DNA of 64,000 nt. Origin: CAYNHZ01 sp964397445 (GTDB lineage: Bacteria; Bacteroidota; Bacteroidia; Bacteroidales; UBA932). Made by a program: the position numbers and the translations under genes. This document shows positions 1 to 8,938 of this stretch, in pieces. Each line of letters opens with the position of its first letter. The first letter of the stretch is position 1. The notes beneath the pieces were generated by a model. It was not told the origin of the DNA. It ran no database searches and saw only the letters and a program-made list of their open reading frames with translations. The stretch is taken from assembly GCA_964397445.1 (NCBI GenBank), contig CAYNHZ010000002.1, positions 557,342-621,341 on the forward strand, read 5' to 3'.

Positions 1-285
1 AAGGGCTCCGATATCTCCAAGTCCGAGAACAGCTGTCCCGTTTGAAATAACTGCAACAAGATTGCCTTTAGTTGTGTATTTAAATGCATTATCTGGATTC
101 TCCTTAATATCTAAACAAGGGGCTGCAACTCCTGGCGAATAGGCCAAACTTAAATCTTTCTGATCGAAATAGGGTTTGGTAGGTATAACCTCTATCTTAC
201 CCCTTCTGTCGCGCGAATGATAGTGACGAGAATTGTTGTAAAGAGTCTCTTCACTTATTTTATTTGTAATTATTTGATGTTTCAT
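1..285 (-). CDS. maeB: NADP-dependent malic enzyme, N-terminal fragment
   Basis: This is the first 95 codons of a malic enzyme running off the left edge of the window on the minus strand. Malic enzyme oxidatively decarboxylates malate to pyruvate in the cytoplasm with reduction of NAD(P). The translated start (MKHQIITNKISEETLYNNSR) leads into the conserved LSLAYSPGVAAPC segment and then a GLGDIG stretch, both typical of the MaeB type that carries a C-terminal phosphotransacetylase-like domain. That domain would lie outside the window, so only the identity of the N-terminal malic domain is seen. A TACATTTG box on the minus strand at 313-320 is a plausible promoter. Confidence 0.9.
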   Translation of the reverse strand, partial: MKHQIITNKISEETLYNNSRHYHSRDRRGKIEVIPTKPYFDQKDLSLAYSPGVAAPCLDIKENPDNAFKYTTKGNLVAVISNGTAVLGLGDIGAL

Positions 286-312
286 TTTTTAAAATTTATC
301 TTTTTAAGTATG

Positions 313-320
313 CAAATGTA
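313..320 (-). promoter_or_regulatory. -7 promoter box of malic enzyme gene
   Basis: TACATTTG on the minus strand matches the Bacteroidota -7 consensus TAnnTTTG and lies 27 nt upstream of the malic enzyme start. No convincing -33 element is seen. Confidence 0.45.
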
Positions 321-371
321 ATGCTAATTTCAATTTTATTTATTTAAATTAGAATTGTTATTATTTTATAC

Positions 372-379
372 TATCTTTG
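372..379 (+). promoter_or_regulatory. -7 promoter box of the DUF4492-cydAB operon
   Basis: TATCTTTG matches TAnnTTTG and ends 27 nt before the ATG at 407. It lies inside the longest open frame (start 377), which argues for the downstream start. A TTG at 355-357 is a possible but closely spaced -33 element. Confidence 0.5.
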
Positions 380-406
380 AATTGTGAAAAACACTCAATA
401 ACAATT

Positions 407-628
407 ATGAGATTTATCAAGCCAAAAGAGATAGCAATGTTTTACATAAATGGATTCAGAGAGATGAAATTAGGTAAAACACTTTGGGCAATAATATTAA
501 TTAAGCTCTTCATAATGTTTGTCATACTAAGGATATTCTTTTTCAAACCTTACCTAAAACAATACGATTCTGAAGAGGAAAAACAAGAGCATGTCTCCCA
601 AGAATTAATCAATAGATCTAAAAAATAA
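407..628 (+). CDS. DUF4492 family small membrane protein
   Basis: A 73-residue protein starting MRFIKPKEIAMFYINGFREM. A single hydrophobic segment at about residues 27-46 is followed by a charged, lysine- and glutamate-rich tail. DUF4492 proteins are commonly encoded immediately upstream of cydA in Bacteroidota, as here, 64 bp before cydA. The neighbourhood suggests a small accessory or assembly factor of cytochrome bd, comparable in role to CydX, but no biochemical role is shown by the sequence. I chose the ATG at 407 rather than the in-frame start at 377 because the -7 promoter box overlaps the longer version. Confidence 0.75.
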   Translation: MRFIKPKEIAMFYINGFREMKLGKTLWAIILIKLFIMFVILRIFFFKPYLKQYDSEEEKQEHVSQELINRSKK

Positions 629-692
629 ACAGATAATAATAATATTTAAATTAATACAGCTAAATCAAATATTAACTTAAAACAAAAACAGT

Positions 693-2279
693 ATGTTAGA
701 ATCATTTGACACATCTCTTATCGATTGGTCGAGGGCTCAATTTGCCCTAACTGCTATCTACCATTGGCTGTTTGTACCTCTTACCCTTGGGTTGGGTGTC
801 ATTCAAGCTATTATGGAAACGATCTATGTGAAAACAGGAAATGTTTTTTGGAAAAACACTGCAAAATTTTGGATGAAAATCTTCGGTATCAATTTCGCTA
901 TTGGGGTTGCTACTGGTCTTATTCTTGAATTCGAGTTTGGAACTAACTGGTCAAATTACAGTTGGTTTGTCGGAGATATTTTCGGAGCACCTTTGGCAAT
1001 CGAAGGTATTTTCGCATTTTTTATGGAAGCTACATTTATTGCAGTTATGTACTTCGGTTGGGAAAAGGTCAGCAAGAGATTCCACCTCGCTGCCACTTGG
1101 CTCACCATATTTGGTGCTACTGTCTCTGCACTATGGATCCTCATCGCTAACGCTTGGATGCAATATCCTACCGGAATGCACTTCAATCCAGACTCAGTAA
1201 GAAATGAAATGCTTGATTTCTGGGCAGTTGCTGGTTCTCCAGTAGCAATTAATAAGTTTTTCCACACCGTCCTTTCCGGCTGGGTAGTAGGAAGTGCCTT
1301 TGTTGTGGGTATTGGGTGTTGGTTCTTATTAAAAAAGAGAAACAAAGAGTTTGCCCTTGCAAGTATAAAAATTGCTGCAATTTTCGGAGTTATCGCATCA
1401 GTTTTGATTATTTTCACAGGCGATAAATCGGCTTACCATGTTGCTCAAAAGCAGCCGATGAAGCTTGCCGCAATGGAGGGGCTCTATCAAGGGGGCAATG
1501 GTATTGGGTTAGTTGCCACAGGAGTTCTTAATCCTGATTTTAAAGGATTTAAAGAGTATTCAATAACCGACACAAATGAACAAAAACCTATTCTTTGTAA
1601 AATCGAGATACCTTATATGTTATCAGTGCTTGCACAAAGAAATTTAGATGGATATGTTCCGGGGGTTAAAAATCTCCTTGATGGTGGTTATACGATGAAA
1701 AATGGAGAGGTAGCTATCTCTGCACAAGAAAAAATCGAAAAGGGGAAAATAGCTATTCAAGCTCTTGCAGACTATAGAGTTGCAAAGAAAAATGGAGAAG
1801 AGGCTTTAGCTGCTGAACATAGAGCTATTCTTGACGAAAATTTCCAATATTTCGGATACGGATACATCGACAAACCAGAAGATCTTGTCCCCCCCGTTGG
1901 TCTTACATTCTACTCATTCAGAGTGATGGTCGGACTTGGATTTCTCCTTGTTTGCGTGTTTGTCCTCGCAATAATCTTCTCTTATAAAAAGAATCTTGAC
2001 AAAATTCGCTGGTTCCAATGGATCGCCCTATATACAATTCCATTGGCATATATTGCTTCTCAAACCGGTTGGATTGTTGCAGAGGTTGGTCGTCAGCCTT
2101 GGGCAATTCAGGATGTGCTCCCTGTCGGTGCCGCTATTTCAAAACTATCAACAAGCTCAGTACAGACCACTTTCTTTGTTTTCCTTGCCCTGTTTACAAT
2201 TCTTTTGGCTGTCGAAATAAGAATTATGGTTAAGGCCATCAAGAAAGGTCCAGAAACAGAAGAAATTGCTAACAACTAA
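693..2279 (+). CDS. cydA: Cytochrome bd ubiquinol/menaquinol oxidase subunit I
   Basis: The 528-residue heme-bearing subunit of the bd-type quinol oxidase, an inner-membrane enzyme that reduces oxygen to water and lets anaerobes scavenge it. Conserved features include the N-terminal AIYHWLFVPLTLG helix with the heme b595-type histidine, FGINFAIGVATG, the GDIFGAPLAIEG loop, a second histidine in FFHTVLSGW, FYSFRVMVG with the b558 methionine, and the hallmark GWIVAEVGRQPW. Length matches the family. It is followed 11 bp later by cydB, forming an operon with the upstream DUF4492 gene. Confidence 0.97.
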   Translation: MLESFDTSLIDWSRAQFALTAIYHWLFVPLTLGLGVIQAIMETIYVKTGNVFWKNTAKFWMKIFGINFAIGVATGLILEFEFGTNWSNYSWFVGDIFGAPLAIEGIFAFFMEATFIAVMYFGWEKVSKRFHLAATWLTIFGATVSALWILIANAWMQYPTGMHFNPDSVRNEMLDFWAVAGSPVAINKFFHTVLSGWVVGSAFVVGIGCWFLLKKRNKEFALASIKIAAIFGVIASVLIIFTGDKSAYHVAQKQPMKLAAMEGLYQGGNGIGLVATGVLNPDFKGFKEYSITDTNEQKPILCKIEIPYMLSVLAQRNLDGYVPGVKNLLDGGYTMKNGEVAISAQEKIEKGKIAIQALADYRVAKKNGEEALAAEHRAILDENFQYFGYGYIDKPEDLVPPVGLTFYSFRVMVGLGFLLVCVFVLAIIFSYKKNLDKIRWFQWIALYTIPLAYIASQTGWIVAEVGRQPWAIQDVLPVGAAISKLSTSSVQTTFFVFLALFTILLAVEIRIMVKAIKKGPETEEIANN

Positions 2280-2290
2280 AAGATTAAATT

Positions 2291-3409
2291 ATGGAAACAT
2301 ATACATTATTACAAGAATATTGGTGGTTTTTGATATCACTTTTAGGAGCATTGCTCGTATTTCTATTGTTTGTTCAAGGTGGTCAATCACTTCTATTTAA
2401 TATAGGAAAAACCACTCAAGAGCAAGAACTTCTTACTGCCTCCACAGGTCGTAAATGGGAGATAACATTTACGACATTGGTCACCTTCGGCGGTGCCTTC
2501 TTTGCATCCTTTCCCCTATTCTACTCCACAAGTTTCGGAGGAGCTTATTGGGTGTGGATTCTAATACTTTTATGTTTTGTAATACAAGCAGTGTCGTATG
2601 AATATCAAGCAAAAAACGGAAATATTCTCGGAAAAAAAACATTCCAAATATTCCTTTGGATCAATGGTATATTCGGACCACTACTTCTCGGTACTGCTGT
2701 CGGTACATTTTTTAATGGTGCAGAATTTATCGTCAACAAAGACAACCTCACATCGGTAGGTATGCCAATAGTATCACAATGGACCAACAACCTTCACGGT
2801 CTTGAAGCGGTCTTTGTGATTTGGAATGTCCTTCTTGGACTTGCAGTATTATTCCTTTCGAGGGTTCAATCTTTACTTTACACTATCAATAATATTGATA
2901 ATAAAGAGATCGAAAAAAGGTGTCGCAAAAGATTATGGATAGAGAGTATCCTATTCTTAGTTTTCTTCCTAACATTCCTAACCCATTTGATACTTCAAGA
3001 TGGCTACACATTCTCTGCTTCGGGAGAGATCACCATCGAGAACTTCAAATATCTCCACAACCTGATTCAAATGCCTGCTGTTTTGGCAATAATGCTATTA
3101 GGTATAGTTGGAGTACTCTATGGTATCATAAGGACATTATTCTCAGATAAATGGCGCAATGGAATATGGTATTCAGGAATCGGAACAGTATTCACTGTAC
3201 TTGCCCTATTCCTCATAGCCGGATGGAACAACACCTCCTACTACCCCTCTTTGAGCGACATTCAAAGTTCATTAACAATTGCAAATAGCTCATCCAGCCT
3301 ATTTACACTAAAAACAATGAGCTATGTATCGATACTAATACCTTTTGTATTAGCCTACATCTGGTACACTTGGAGAGCCTTAGAAAAGAAAAACAAAAGC
3401 AAAAAGTAA
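2291..3409 (+). CDS. cydB: Cytochrome bd oxidase subunit II
   Basis: A 372-residue polytopic membrane protein, partner of CydA. About eight to nine hydrophobic segments are visible. The start (LLQEYWWFLISLLGALLVF) and the LFVQGGQSLLF segment are typical of the Bacteroidota CydB branch. It has no heme ligands of its own and stabilises the oxidase complex. It lies 11 bp after cydA. No CydC/CydD export genes are in the window. Confidence 0.95.
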   Translation: METYTLLQEYWWFLISLLGALLVFLLFVQGGQSLLFNIGKTTQEQELLTASTGRKWEITFTTLVTFGGAFFASFPLFYSTSFGGAYWVWILILLCFVIQAVSYEYQAKNGNILGKKTFQIFLWINGIFGPLLLGTAVGTFFNGAEFIVNKDNLTSVGMPIVSQWTNNLHGLEAVFVIWNVLLGLAVLFLSRVQSLLYTINNIDNKEIEKRCRKRLWIESILFLVFFLTFLTHLILQDGYTFSASGEITIENFKYLHNLIQMPAVLAIMLLGIVGVLYGIIRTLFSDKWRNGIWYSGIGTVFTVLALFLIAGWNNTSYYPSLSDIQSSLTIANSSSSLFTLKTMSYVSILIPFVLAYIWYTWRALEKKNKSKK

Positions 3410-3446
3410 AAATTGAATTTGGATTAGTTATAAGATTTTTGTGCAT

Positions 3447-3454
3447 TATCTTTG
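3447..3454 (+). promoter_or_regulatory. -7 promoter box of the yitT-like gene
   Basis: TATCTTTG matches TAnnTTTG and ends 16 nt before the ATG at 3471. It sits inside the upstream in-frame extension that begins at 3441, so the extension is unlikely to be translated. Confidence 0.5.
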
Positions 3455-3470
3455 CAGAAAAATAAAGATT

Positions 3471-4376
3471 ATGTCATTTATCACTAAAGAGAAACTTTTC
3501 TCAAAAGATTTTTTTATTACTTACTTTTGGTTGATAGGGGGATGTTTTGTTTTTGCCCTTGGAGCTGTAATGTTTGCGGAGCCTTATGGTTTTGCACCTG
3601 GAGGTACATACGGATTGTCAATGGTCTTCCATCATCTATGGGGGTGGAGGACTGAGTTGACGGCACTCTGCTTAGATATACCATTGTTACTCGTTGGAAT
3701 ATATTTTTTAGGGGGGAAATTTGGTGTAAAAACTATCATTTGCACATTTGCCATCCCTGGATTTATGTGGTTAATACACAGTACTTACGGATATGATGCT
3801 TTGGTGGAACCTGGGATATCTGAAATGGGTGAATTGAAGGAACAACTCCTATCGGCAATATTCGGGGGGATTGTTTATGGCCTCGGCATAGGGATGATCT
3901 TCAAATCAAGGGCGACATCTGGTGGCTCAGATATAATAGCAATGATTCTCAATAAATATACCCATATCTCACTTGGCACCCTCGTTATTATTGTTGATTG
4001 CACCATAACCCTCTCAACTGTAATAGCTTTTGGGGATTGGAAGTTACCAATGTACTCTTGGATTATTATTTTTATTGAGGGCAAAGTTATAGATCTAATC
4101 ATAGAGGGTGCATCGGTACATAAAACATTAATGATTGTTACAAATAAGGTTGAACCCATCAAAGATGTGATTATTAATGATATTAATAGAGGTGCGACTT
4201 TGATCCCTTCGATCGGGATGTATAATGGTGAGAGCAGAAATATCATCTATACCATATTGACAAGAAGGGAGATGATGGTACTAAGATATAAAATAGCTGA
4301 CATTGATCCTAAGGCATTTATCAATGTAATAGATTCTTCTGAAATTTTAGGAAACGGGTTTAAAGATATTCAATAA
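3471..4376 (+). CDS. YitT family membrane protein (DUF161/DUF2179)
   Basis: A 301-residue protein with five or six transmembrane segments in the first two thirds (YitT_membrane, including GLGIGMIFKSRATSGGSD) and a soluble C-terminal DUF2179 domain at about residues 210-295 (TLIPSIGMYNGESRNIIYTI). The family is widespread in Bacteroidota and Firmicutes. Its transport or regulatory role is not established, so I assign family only. The start is fixed by the promoter at 3447-3454. It appears to be a single-gene unit. Confidence 0.88.
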   Translation: MSFITKEKLFSKDFFITYFWLIGGCFVFALGAVMFAEPYGFAPGGTYGLSMVFHHLWGWRTELTALCLDIPLLLVGIYFLGGKFGVKTIICTFAIPGFMWLIHSTYGYDALVEPGISEMGELKEQLLSAIFGGIVYGLGIGMIFKSRATSGGSDIIAMILNKYTHISLGTLVIIVDCTITLSTVIAFGDWKLPMYSWIIIFIEGKVIDLIIEGASVHKTLMIVTNKVEPIKDVIINDINRGATLIPSIGMYNGESRNIIYTILTRREMMVLRYKIADIDPKAFINVIDSSEILGNGFKDIQ

Positions 4377-4437
4377 CTATCTGATAAACTAAGTATTTGA
4401 AGGTTTTATAATTCTATGATTTGTGGATTAAAAATAT

Positions 4438-4445
4438 TATATTTG
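4438..4445 (+). promoter_or_regulatory. -7 promoter box upstream of the CarboxypepD_reg-like gene
   Basis: TATATTTG matches TAnnTTTG and ends 19 nt before the ATG at 4465. A TTTG at 4420-4423 lies 14 nt upstream, closer than the usual -33 spacing. Confidence 0.45.
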
Positions 4446-4464
4446 TACACCTATTTTATTTAAT

Positions 4465-5766
4465 ATGAAACAATTTATTACAATTCTGCTAACATTTTCC
4501 TTATGTGCATCACTGCTCACCGCAGAAGGACAGGTTAAAAGCACTTCAGGAGATAAGTCTTCGAAGGAGACAAAACAGCTCCTTACTATCACAGGCAAAA
4601 TAGTAGATGGAAATAACAACAAACCTCTCGTTTTTGCATCTGTTTCTCTTGTAAACAATCGCATTAGCAATGTTTCCAATGGTGAAGGTTTCTTCTCTGT
4701 CAAACTTCCAATATCTTCAATCAAAGATACTGTTAAATTTTCTTTTATAGGATACGAAACAAAAATGTTTTTAGTAAAAGATTTAAAAAACACAGAAAAT
4801 AACATTATTATTCGCCTACATCCTATCGTATTTACAATACCTGAAGCAATCGTAACTCCAAATGATGCCGAGAGCATAGTATTAAAATCTATCTCAAGAA
4901 TTGAAGAGAATTACCCCTTGACCAATATGCAGATGACCGCATTTTACCGTGAAATGATAAAAAAAGGGGGAAATTACGTTACACTTACTGAAGCGGCATT
5001 GGATATTAATAAAAGTTCCTATGGTAACCATCTCGCTGATCAGGCAAGTATTTACAAAGGGAGAGGGAGTGTAGATTGGCAGAGGATCGACACCATATTT
5101 GTTAAGTTTCGTGGAGGGATCAACGCTTCATTCGATTTAGATATCGCAAAATACCCATTTATGGGGGTCCTTGCAGAGGATATTCACAAATCATACAATT
5201 TTTCCCTTGATCGCCCCACTTTTATTGATGGTAAAGAGCACTATGTTATTGATTTCTCTCAAAAAGAGGGATTATCGGAGTTTTTATATAACGGAAAGCT
5301 ATATATTGAAAAAGAGTCGTTTGCGATAACTCGTGCAGAGTATTCGTTGAATATAGGTAAAAGGGAAAAAGAGGCAGCTACACTTTTTATTAAGAAAAAG
5401 CCTCGCGAATTGAGGGCAGAAATGAAATATGCTTCCTATCTTATTCAATATAAGGAATATCAAGGAAAATATGTCTTTGATTACACCAGAACTGAGCTAA
5501 AATTCGATGCAAAATGGAGTGGAAAATTATTTAAAAATTCGTATACCATACTATCTGAAATGGCAATTACCGAGAAAAATGATATTATCACAAAGATTCC
5601 TTATGATCAAAGGGTTAAAAATAAGGATATTGCCCTCGACAGAGTATCTGATTTTAAAGATGATGAATTTTGGAGTGACTATAATGTAATCGAGCCTGAA
5701 ACCGGAATTGAAAATGTCATTTCAAGGATAATCAAACAATTAAATAAAAAAGATAGAAAGAGATAA
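4465..5766 (+). CDS. Exported CarboxypepD_reg-like domain protein
   Basis: A 433-residue protein with an N-terminal signal peptide (MKQFITILLTFSLCASLLTA) and a carboxypeptidase-regulatory-like beta-sandwich at about residues 42-115 (TITGKIVDGNNNKPLVFASV, FSFIGYETK). The remaining 300 residues are beta-rich, with the AFYRE segment seen in Bacteroidota outer-membrane-associated proteins of the DUF5686 type. It lacks TonB plug and barrel signatures, so it is not a SusC protein. Role unknown; I infer a periplasmic or outer-membrane location. It lies 7 bp upstream of ybaK and probably shares its transcript. Confidence 0.7.
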   Translation: MKQFITILLTFSLCASLLTAEGQVKSTSGDKSSKETKQLLTITGKIVDGNNNKPLVFASVSLVNNRISNVSNGEGFFSVKLPISSIKDTVKFSFIGYETKMFLVKDLKNTENNIIIRLHPIVFTIPEAIVTPNDAESIVLKSISRIEENYPLTNMQMTAFYREMIKKGGNYVTLTEAALDINKSSYGNHLADQASIYKGRGSVDWQRIDTIFVKFRGGINASFDLDIAKYPFMGVLAEDIHKSYNFSLDRPTFIDGKEHYVIDFSQKEGLSEFLYNGKLYIEKESFAITRAEYSLNIGKREKEAATLFIKKKPRELRAEMKYASYLIQYKEYQGKYVFDYTRTELKFDAKWSGKLFKNSYTILSEMAITEKNDIITKIPYDQRVKNKDIALDRVSDFKDDEFWSDYNVIEPETGIENVISRIIKQLNKKDRKR

Positions 5767-5773
5767 AGAATAG

Positions 5774-6235
5774 ATGGATAAAACAAATGTAATGAGGATA
5801 TTGACCCAGCAGGGGATAGAATTTATACCCCACCAATACGATAACTCGATTACAGATGGTATGGGAGTGGCTCTCTCAATAGGGAAAGATCCTCAACAAG
5901 TATTTAAAACCTTGGTGACAATATCTAATTGTGGTAACTATTTTATTTTTGTGATACCTGTTACGACCTCTCTTAATCTCAAAAAAGCAGCGCAGGCAGC
6001 AGAGGTGAAAAATATTCAAATGATTAAGCAGAAGGATCTTTTGCCCCTTACAGGGTATATTCACGGCGGCTGCTCACCAATCGGAATGAAAAAGCAGTTC
6101 CCCACCTTTATTGAAGAGGGGGCAATGCTTTTTGACAATATTGTTATTAGTGCCGGAAAGGTAGGTTATCAAGTTGAACTCCATCCACAATCCCTAATAT
6201 CGATAATCAATGGAAAATACGATGACTTGATATAA
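5774..6235 (+). CDS. ybaK: Cys-tRNA(Pro)/Cys-tRNA(Cys) deacylase, YbaK/EbsC family
   Basis: A 153-residue single-domain trans-editing protein that hydrolyses mischarged aminoacyl-tRNA. The YbaK core is visible as DPQQVFKTLV with the family lysine, FVIPVTTSLNLKKAA, and GYIHGGCSPIGMKKQFPTF with the GGxSP-like loop. Length is normal. It ends 5 bp from the convergent mnmA gene, with no terminator hairpin between them. Confidence 0.92.
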   Translation: MDKTNVMRILTQQGIEFIPHQYDNSITDGMGVALSIGKDPQQVFKTLVTISNCGNYFIFVIPVTTSLNLKKAAQAAEVKNIQMIKQKDLLPLTGYIHGGCSPIGMKKQFPTFIEEGAMLFDNIVISAGKVGYQVELHPQSLISIINGKYDDLI

Positions 6236-6240
6236 TGGGC

Positions 6241-7542
6241 TTATTCTATAACGCCACTACCAATCATCTCAAGATCAAAAGAATACCAGACAGCAAACTG
6301 TCCAGGTGTTATACCCCTTTGATATTCCTCGAAAATAATAAAGAGATTTTTGTTATAAAAATAGAGGGTAGCCTTTTGTAAAGGTTGCCTATAACGAATA
6401 CGAACCAATAAGTCTATACTTTCACCATCAGACATAGAAAGATCTTCCCTGATCCAATGTATCTCATCCGCATTAATCCTCAACCCTTTACGTAACAGAC
6501 CCGGATGGTGATGCCCCTCCCCTACATATATCGTATTGGTCTCAATATCAGTTGAAATGATAAAGATAGACTCCTTATGTCCCCCTATATTCAACCCTTT
6601 TCGTTGGCCTATAGTATAAAAATGGGCTCCATTGTGCTTACCAATAACCTTTCCATCTCCCTTTTGATACCTATAAACATCTGTTAATGAGGTGAGAAAG
6701 TCTATTCTTTCCTCTATCGGGAGGGAAGAGATATTTCTCGTTTCAGGTGAAGGGGCAATTTCTGATACTTGCAATCCTTCATAGTCCCCATATCCAGGAT
6801 ATTGACTATATATTTTATCATAAAACTCCGGATAAATCTCAACAACATCCCCAATCTTCTCTGCAAGCTTCTGTTGAAGGAATACCGGAAGAAATACCTT
6901 GCCGACAAAACAAATCCCTTGAGAATCTTTCTTCTCCGCACTCGGAAGAGCTGCCTCCATAGCTATTCTCCTAACCTCAGGCTTAGTAAGATGACCTATA
7001 GGGAATAAGGCCTTTGCCAATTGACTTTGGGACAATTGGCATAAAAAATAGGTCTGATCTTTATTATCATCGACCCCGGCCAAGATCTTATAAATAATAT
7101 TACCCTCCCCATCCCTCAACACATTTCCATCACTATCCTTCGCCATCTCTTTTCTACAATAGTGCCCAGTCGCAACATATTCAGCTCCAAGTTCTTGAGC
7201 CGCCTTCACAAAAGCATCGAATTTTATCTCCTTATTACATAGGACATCTGGATTGGGAGTACGCCCCTTCTCATATTCGGAAAACATATAATCAACAACC
7301 CTTTTTTTATACTCAACAGAGAGATCGACATAATGAAAAGGGATTCCTATCCTCTTTGCGACCATCTTCGCCACATTTAAATCCTCTTCCCATTCACAAT
7401 CGCCGTGCAAAGTAGTTGAAGCATCATTCCAATTTTGCATAAAAAGGGCAAATACATCATAACCTTCATTCTTCAATAATAGTGCAGCCACAGAAGAATC
7501 TACACCACCTGAAAGTCCTATTGCAATTCTTTTATTTTTCAT
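6241..7542 (-). CDS. mnmA: tRNA-specific 2-thiouridylase MnmA
   Basis: A 433-residue enzyme that activates U34 of Lys, Glu and Gln tRNAs with ATP and inserts sulfur. It shows the PP-loop near the N-terminus (IAIGLSGGVDSSVAALLL), the catalytic cysteines in NPDVLCNKEIKFD and DSQGICFVGKV, and the GQRKGL signature. It is about 60 residues longer than the E. coli enzyme because of extra sequence after the second catalytic cysteine. I start at the ATG at 7542. The -7 box TACATTTG (7547-7554, minus) leaves only 4 nt before this ATG, so the message may be leaderless. The longer open frame to 7704 overlaps that promoter and is rejected. Confidence 0.95.
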   Translation of the reverse strand: MKNKRIAIGLSGGVDSSVAALLLKNEGYDVFALFMQNWNDASTTLHGDCEWEEDLNVAKMVAKRIGIPFHYVDLSVEYKKRVVDYMFSEYEKGRTPNPDVLCNKEIKFDAFVKAAQELGAEYVATGHYCRKEMAKDSDGNVLRDGEGNIIYKILAGVDDNKDQTYFLCQLSQSQLAKALFPIGHLTKPEVRRIAMEAALPSAEKKDSQGICFVGKVFLPVFLQQKLAEKIGDVVEIYPEFYDKIYSQYPGYGDYEGLQVSEIAPSPETRNISSLPIEERIDFLTSLTDVYRYQKGDGKVIGKHNGAHFYTIGQRKGLNIGGHKESIFIISTDIETNTIYVGEGHHHPGLLRKGLRINADEIHWIREDLSMSDGESIDLLVRIRYRQPLQKATLYFYNKNLFIIFEEYQRGITPGQFAVWYSFDLEMIGSGVIE

Positions 7543-7546
7543 ATCA

Positions 7547-7554
7547 CAAATGTA
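7547..7554 (-). promoter_or_regulatory. -7 promoter box of mnmA
   Basis: TACATTTG on the minus strand matches the consensus exactly and is separated from the mnmA ATG by only 4 nt, implying a leaderless or nearly leaderless transcript. Confidence 0.45.
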
Positions 7555-7657
7555 GGAAATTTGAATAATTACCCGAACTTTTCCAAATAATATATAAAAA
7601 ATCAATAATTGATAACAAAATGATACATATTGGTAATATTGCTTGGAAAATACGGAA

Positions 7658-7665
7658 TACTTTTG
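7658..7665 (+). promoter_or_regulatory. -7 promoter box of the fimbrial operon
   Basis: TACTTTTG matches TAnnTTTG and ends 19 nt before the ATG of the first fimbrial gene at 7685. No other consensus box was found between here and 13385, consistent with one promoter for the four genes. Confidence 0.5.
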
Positions 7666-7684
7666 CAAACGATAAAAAAGGTAA

Positions 7685-8938
7685 ATGACAAATCTCAATA
7701 ACATATTAGCAATAAATTATTTATCACATCTAAGATACTGTATAATTGTGGTAATATTATCAATTTTACCTATTATATCTGCCTCTGCCTCAGAAAAAGT
7801 TGATACTATCAAAGTGTTTTATAATCAAGGTAAATCATCAATTGACAGTACATATAGAGACAATTCAACTGCATTAAGAAAATTAGACAGCCTCATCTAT
7901 CTTATCAATACCGATTCCTCATTTGTCATCTCAAACATCAAAATAATAGGAAGCGCTTCACCAGAAGGTTCGATAGCAATAAATAACAGAATATCTAAAA
8001 AAAGGGGATCATCCATCATACAATACATTAATGATAAAACATCCATTGATAACGATAATATTTCCATCATATCAAATGGGATAAATTGGGAACTACTAAA
8101 ACAATCGGTAATTCTCTCCGAATTAAAGTATAAAAATGAAATAGTCTCAATTATAGAAAATATTCCAGAGATACTCTTAGATAGCAATGGGAAAATCATT
8201 GATTCAAGAAATAAACATCTGATGGATCTGAAATGGGGAAGGCCCTACAATGAGATGTTAGATACTTTATTTCCTGAGTGCAGATATTCAGAGGGGATAA
8301 TAACTGTTTCAAGAAAGGTGGAGAGGTTAAGTGATGATATTAGATTGGAAATAATCCCTCCGTCACTCCACACTCATAGTGCATCAATAGTCCCTCCTCA
8401 GAATACAATTGTAAAAAAACAGAGGAGACCTTTTTATATGGGGGTGTCAACAAACCTCCTTTTCGATGCAGCATTGGTTCCAAATATTGGTATAGAATTT
8501 TATTTAGGGAAAAAGTGGTCATTACAAGGAGATTGGCACTATGCCTGGTGGAATAATGATAAAATCAATACCTATTGGAGGGTATATGGTGGTGGAGTAG
8601 AGGCTCGTAGATGGTTTGGCAAAGCATCTGATAAAAAGCCCCTTAATGGGCATCACATAGGCATTTACGGGATGATATTGACATACGATTTCGAGCTTGG
8701 GGGGAGGGGGTATCTTGGTGATAAATGGAGTTGGTCGGTTGGATTTGGATATGGCTACTCACTACCCATTGCAAAACGATTGAATTTAGATTTCGGAATA
8801 AATATAGGGTATCTTGGGGGAGAGTATAAAGAGTATCTTCCAATTGATGGGCACTATGTTTGGCAAGCAACCAAAAATCGAAAATATTTTGGGGTGACAA
8901 AAGGTTATGTTTCACTTGTGTGGATACTCGGAAAATAA
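7685..8938 (+). CDS. OmpA-like/DUF3575 outer membrane protein of the fimbrial operon
   Basis: A 417-residue exported protein. A hydrophobic N-terminal segment (CIIVVILSILPIISASASE) is followed by an OmpA-like region with the GSASPEGSIAINNRISKKRG motif and, from about residue 245, a DUF3575 beta-barrel (FYMGVSTNLLFDAALVPNIG, WSLQGDWHYAWWN). DUF3575 proteins often accompany Mfa/Fim-type fimbrial genes in Bacteroidales and are thought to sit in the outer membrane, possibly linking the pilus to peptidoglycan. Its stop codon overlaps the start of the next gene by one base, indicating translational coupling. Confidence 0.85.
   Translation: MTNLNNILAINYLSHLRYCIIVVILSILPIISASASEKVDTIKVFYNQGKSSIDSTYRDNSTALRKLDSLIYLINTDSSFVISNIKIIGSASPEGSIAINNRISKKRGSSIIQYINDKTSIDNDNISIISNGINWELLKQSVILSELKYKNEIVSIIENIPEILLDSNGKIIDSRNKHLMDLKWGRPYNEMLDTLFPECRYSEGIITVSRKVERLSDDIRLEIIPPSLHTHSASIVPPQNTIVKKQRRPFYMGVSTNLLFDAALVPNIGIEFYLGKKWSLQGDWHYAWWNNDKINTYWRVYGGGVEARRWFGKASDKKPLNGHHIGIYGMILTYDFELGGRGYLGDKWSWSVGFGYGYSLPIAKRLNLDFGINIGYLGGEYKEYLPIDGHYVWQATKNRKYFGVTKGYVSLVWILGK

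Noticed and set aside
956..1417. 153-residue open frame antisense to cydA
   Set aside because: It lies wholly inside a clear cydA reading frame, has no family features and no promoter.
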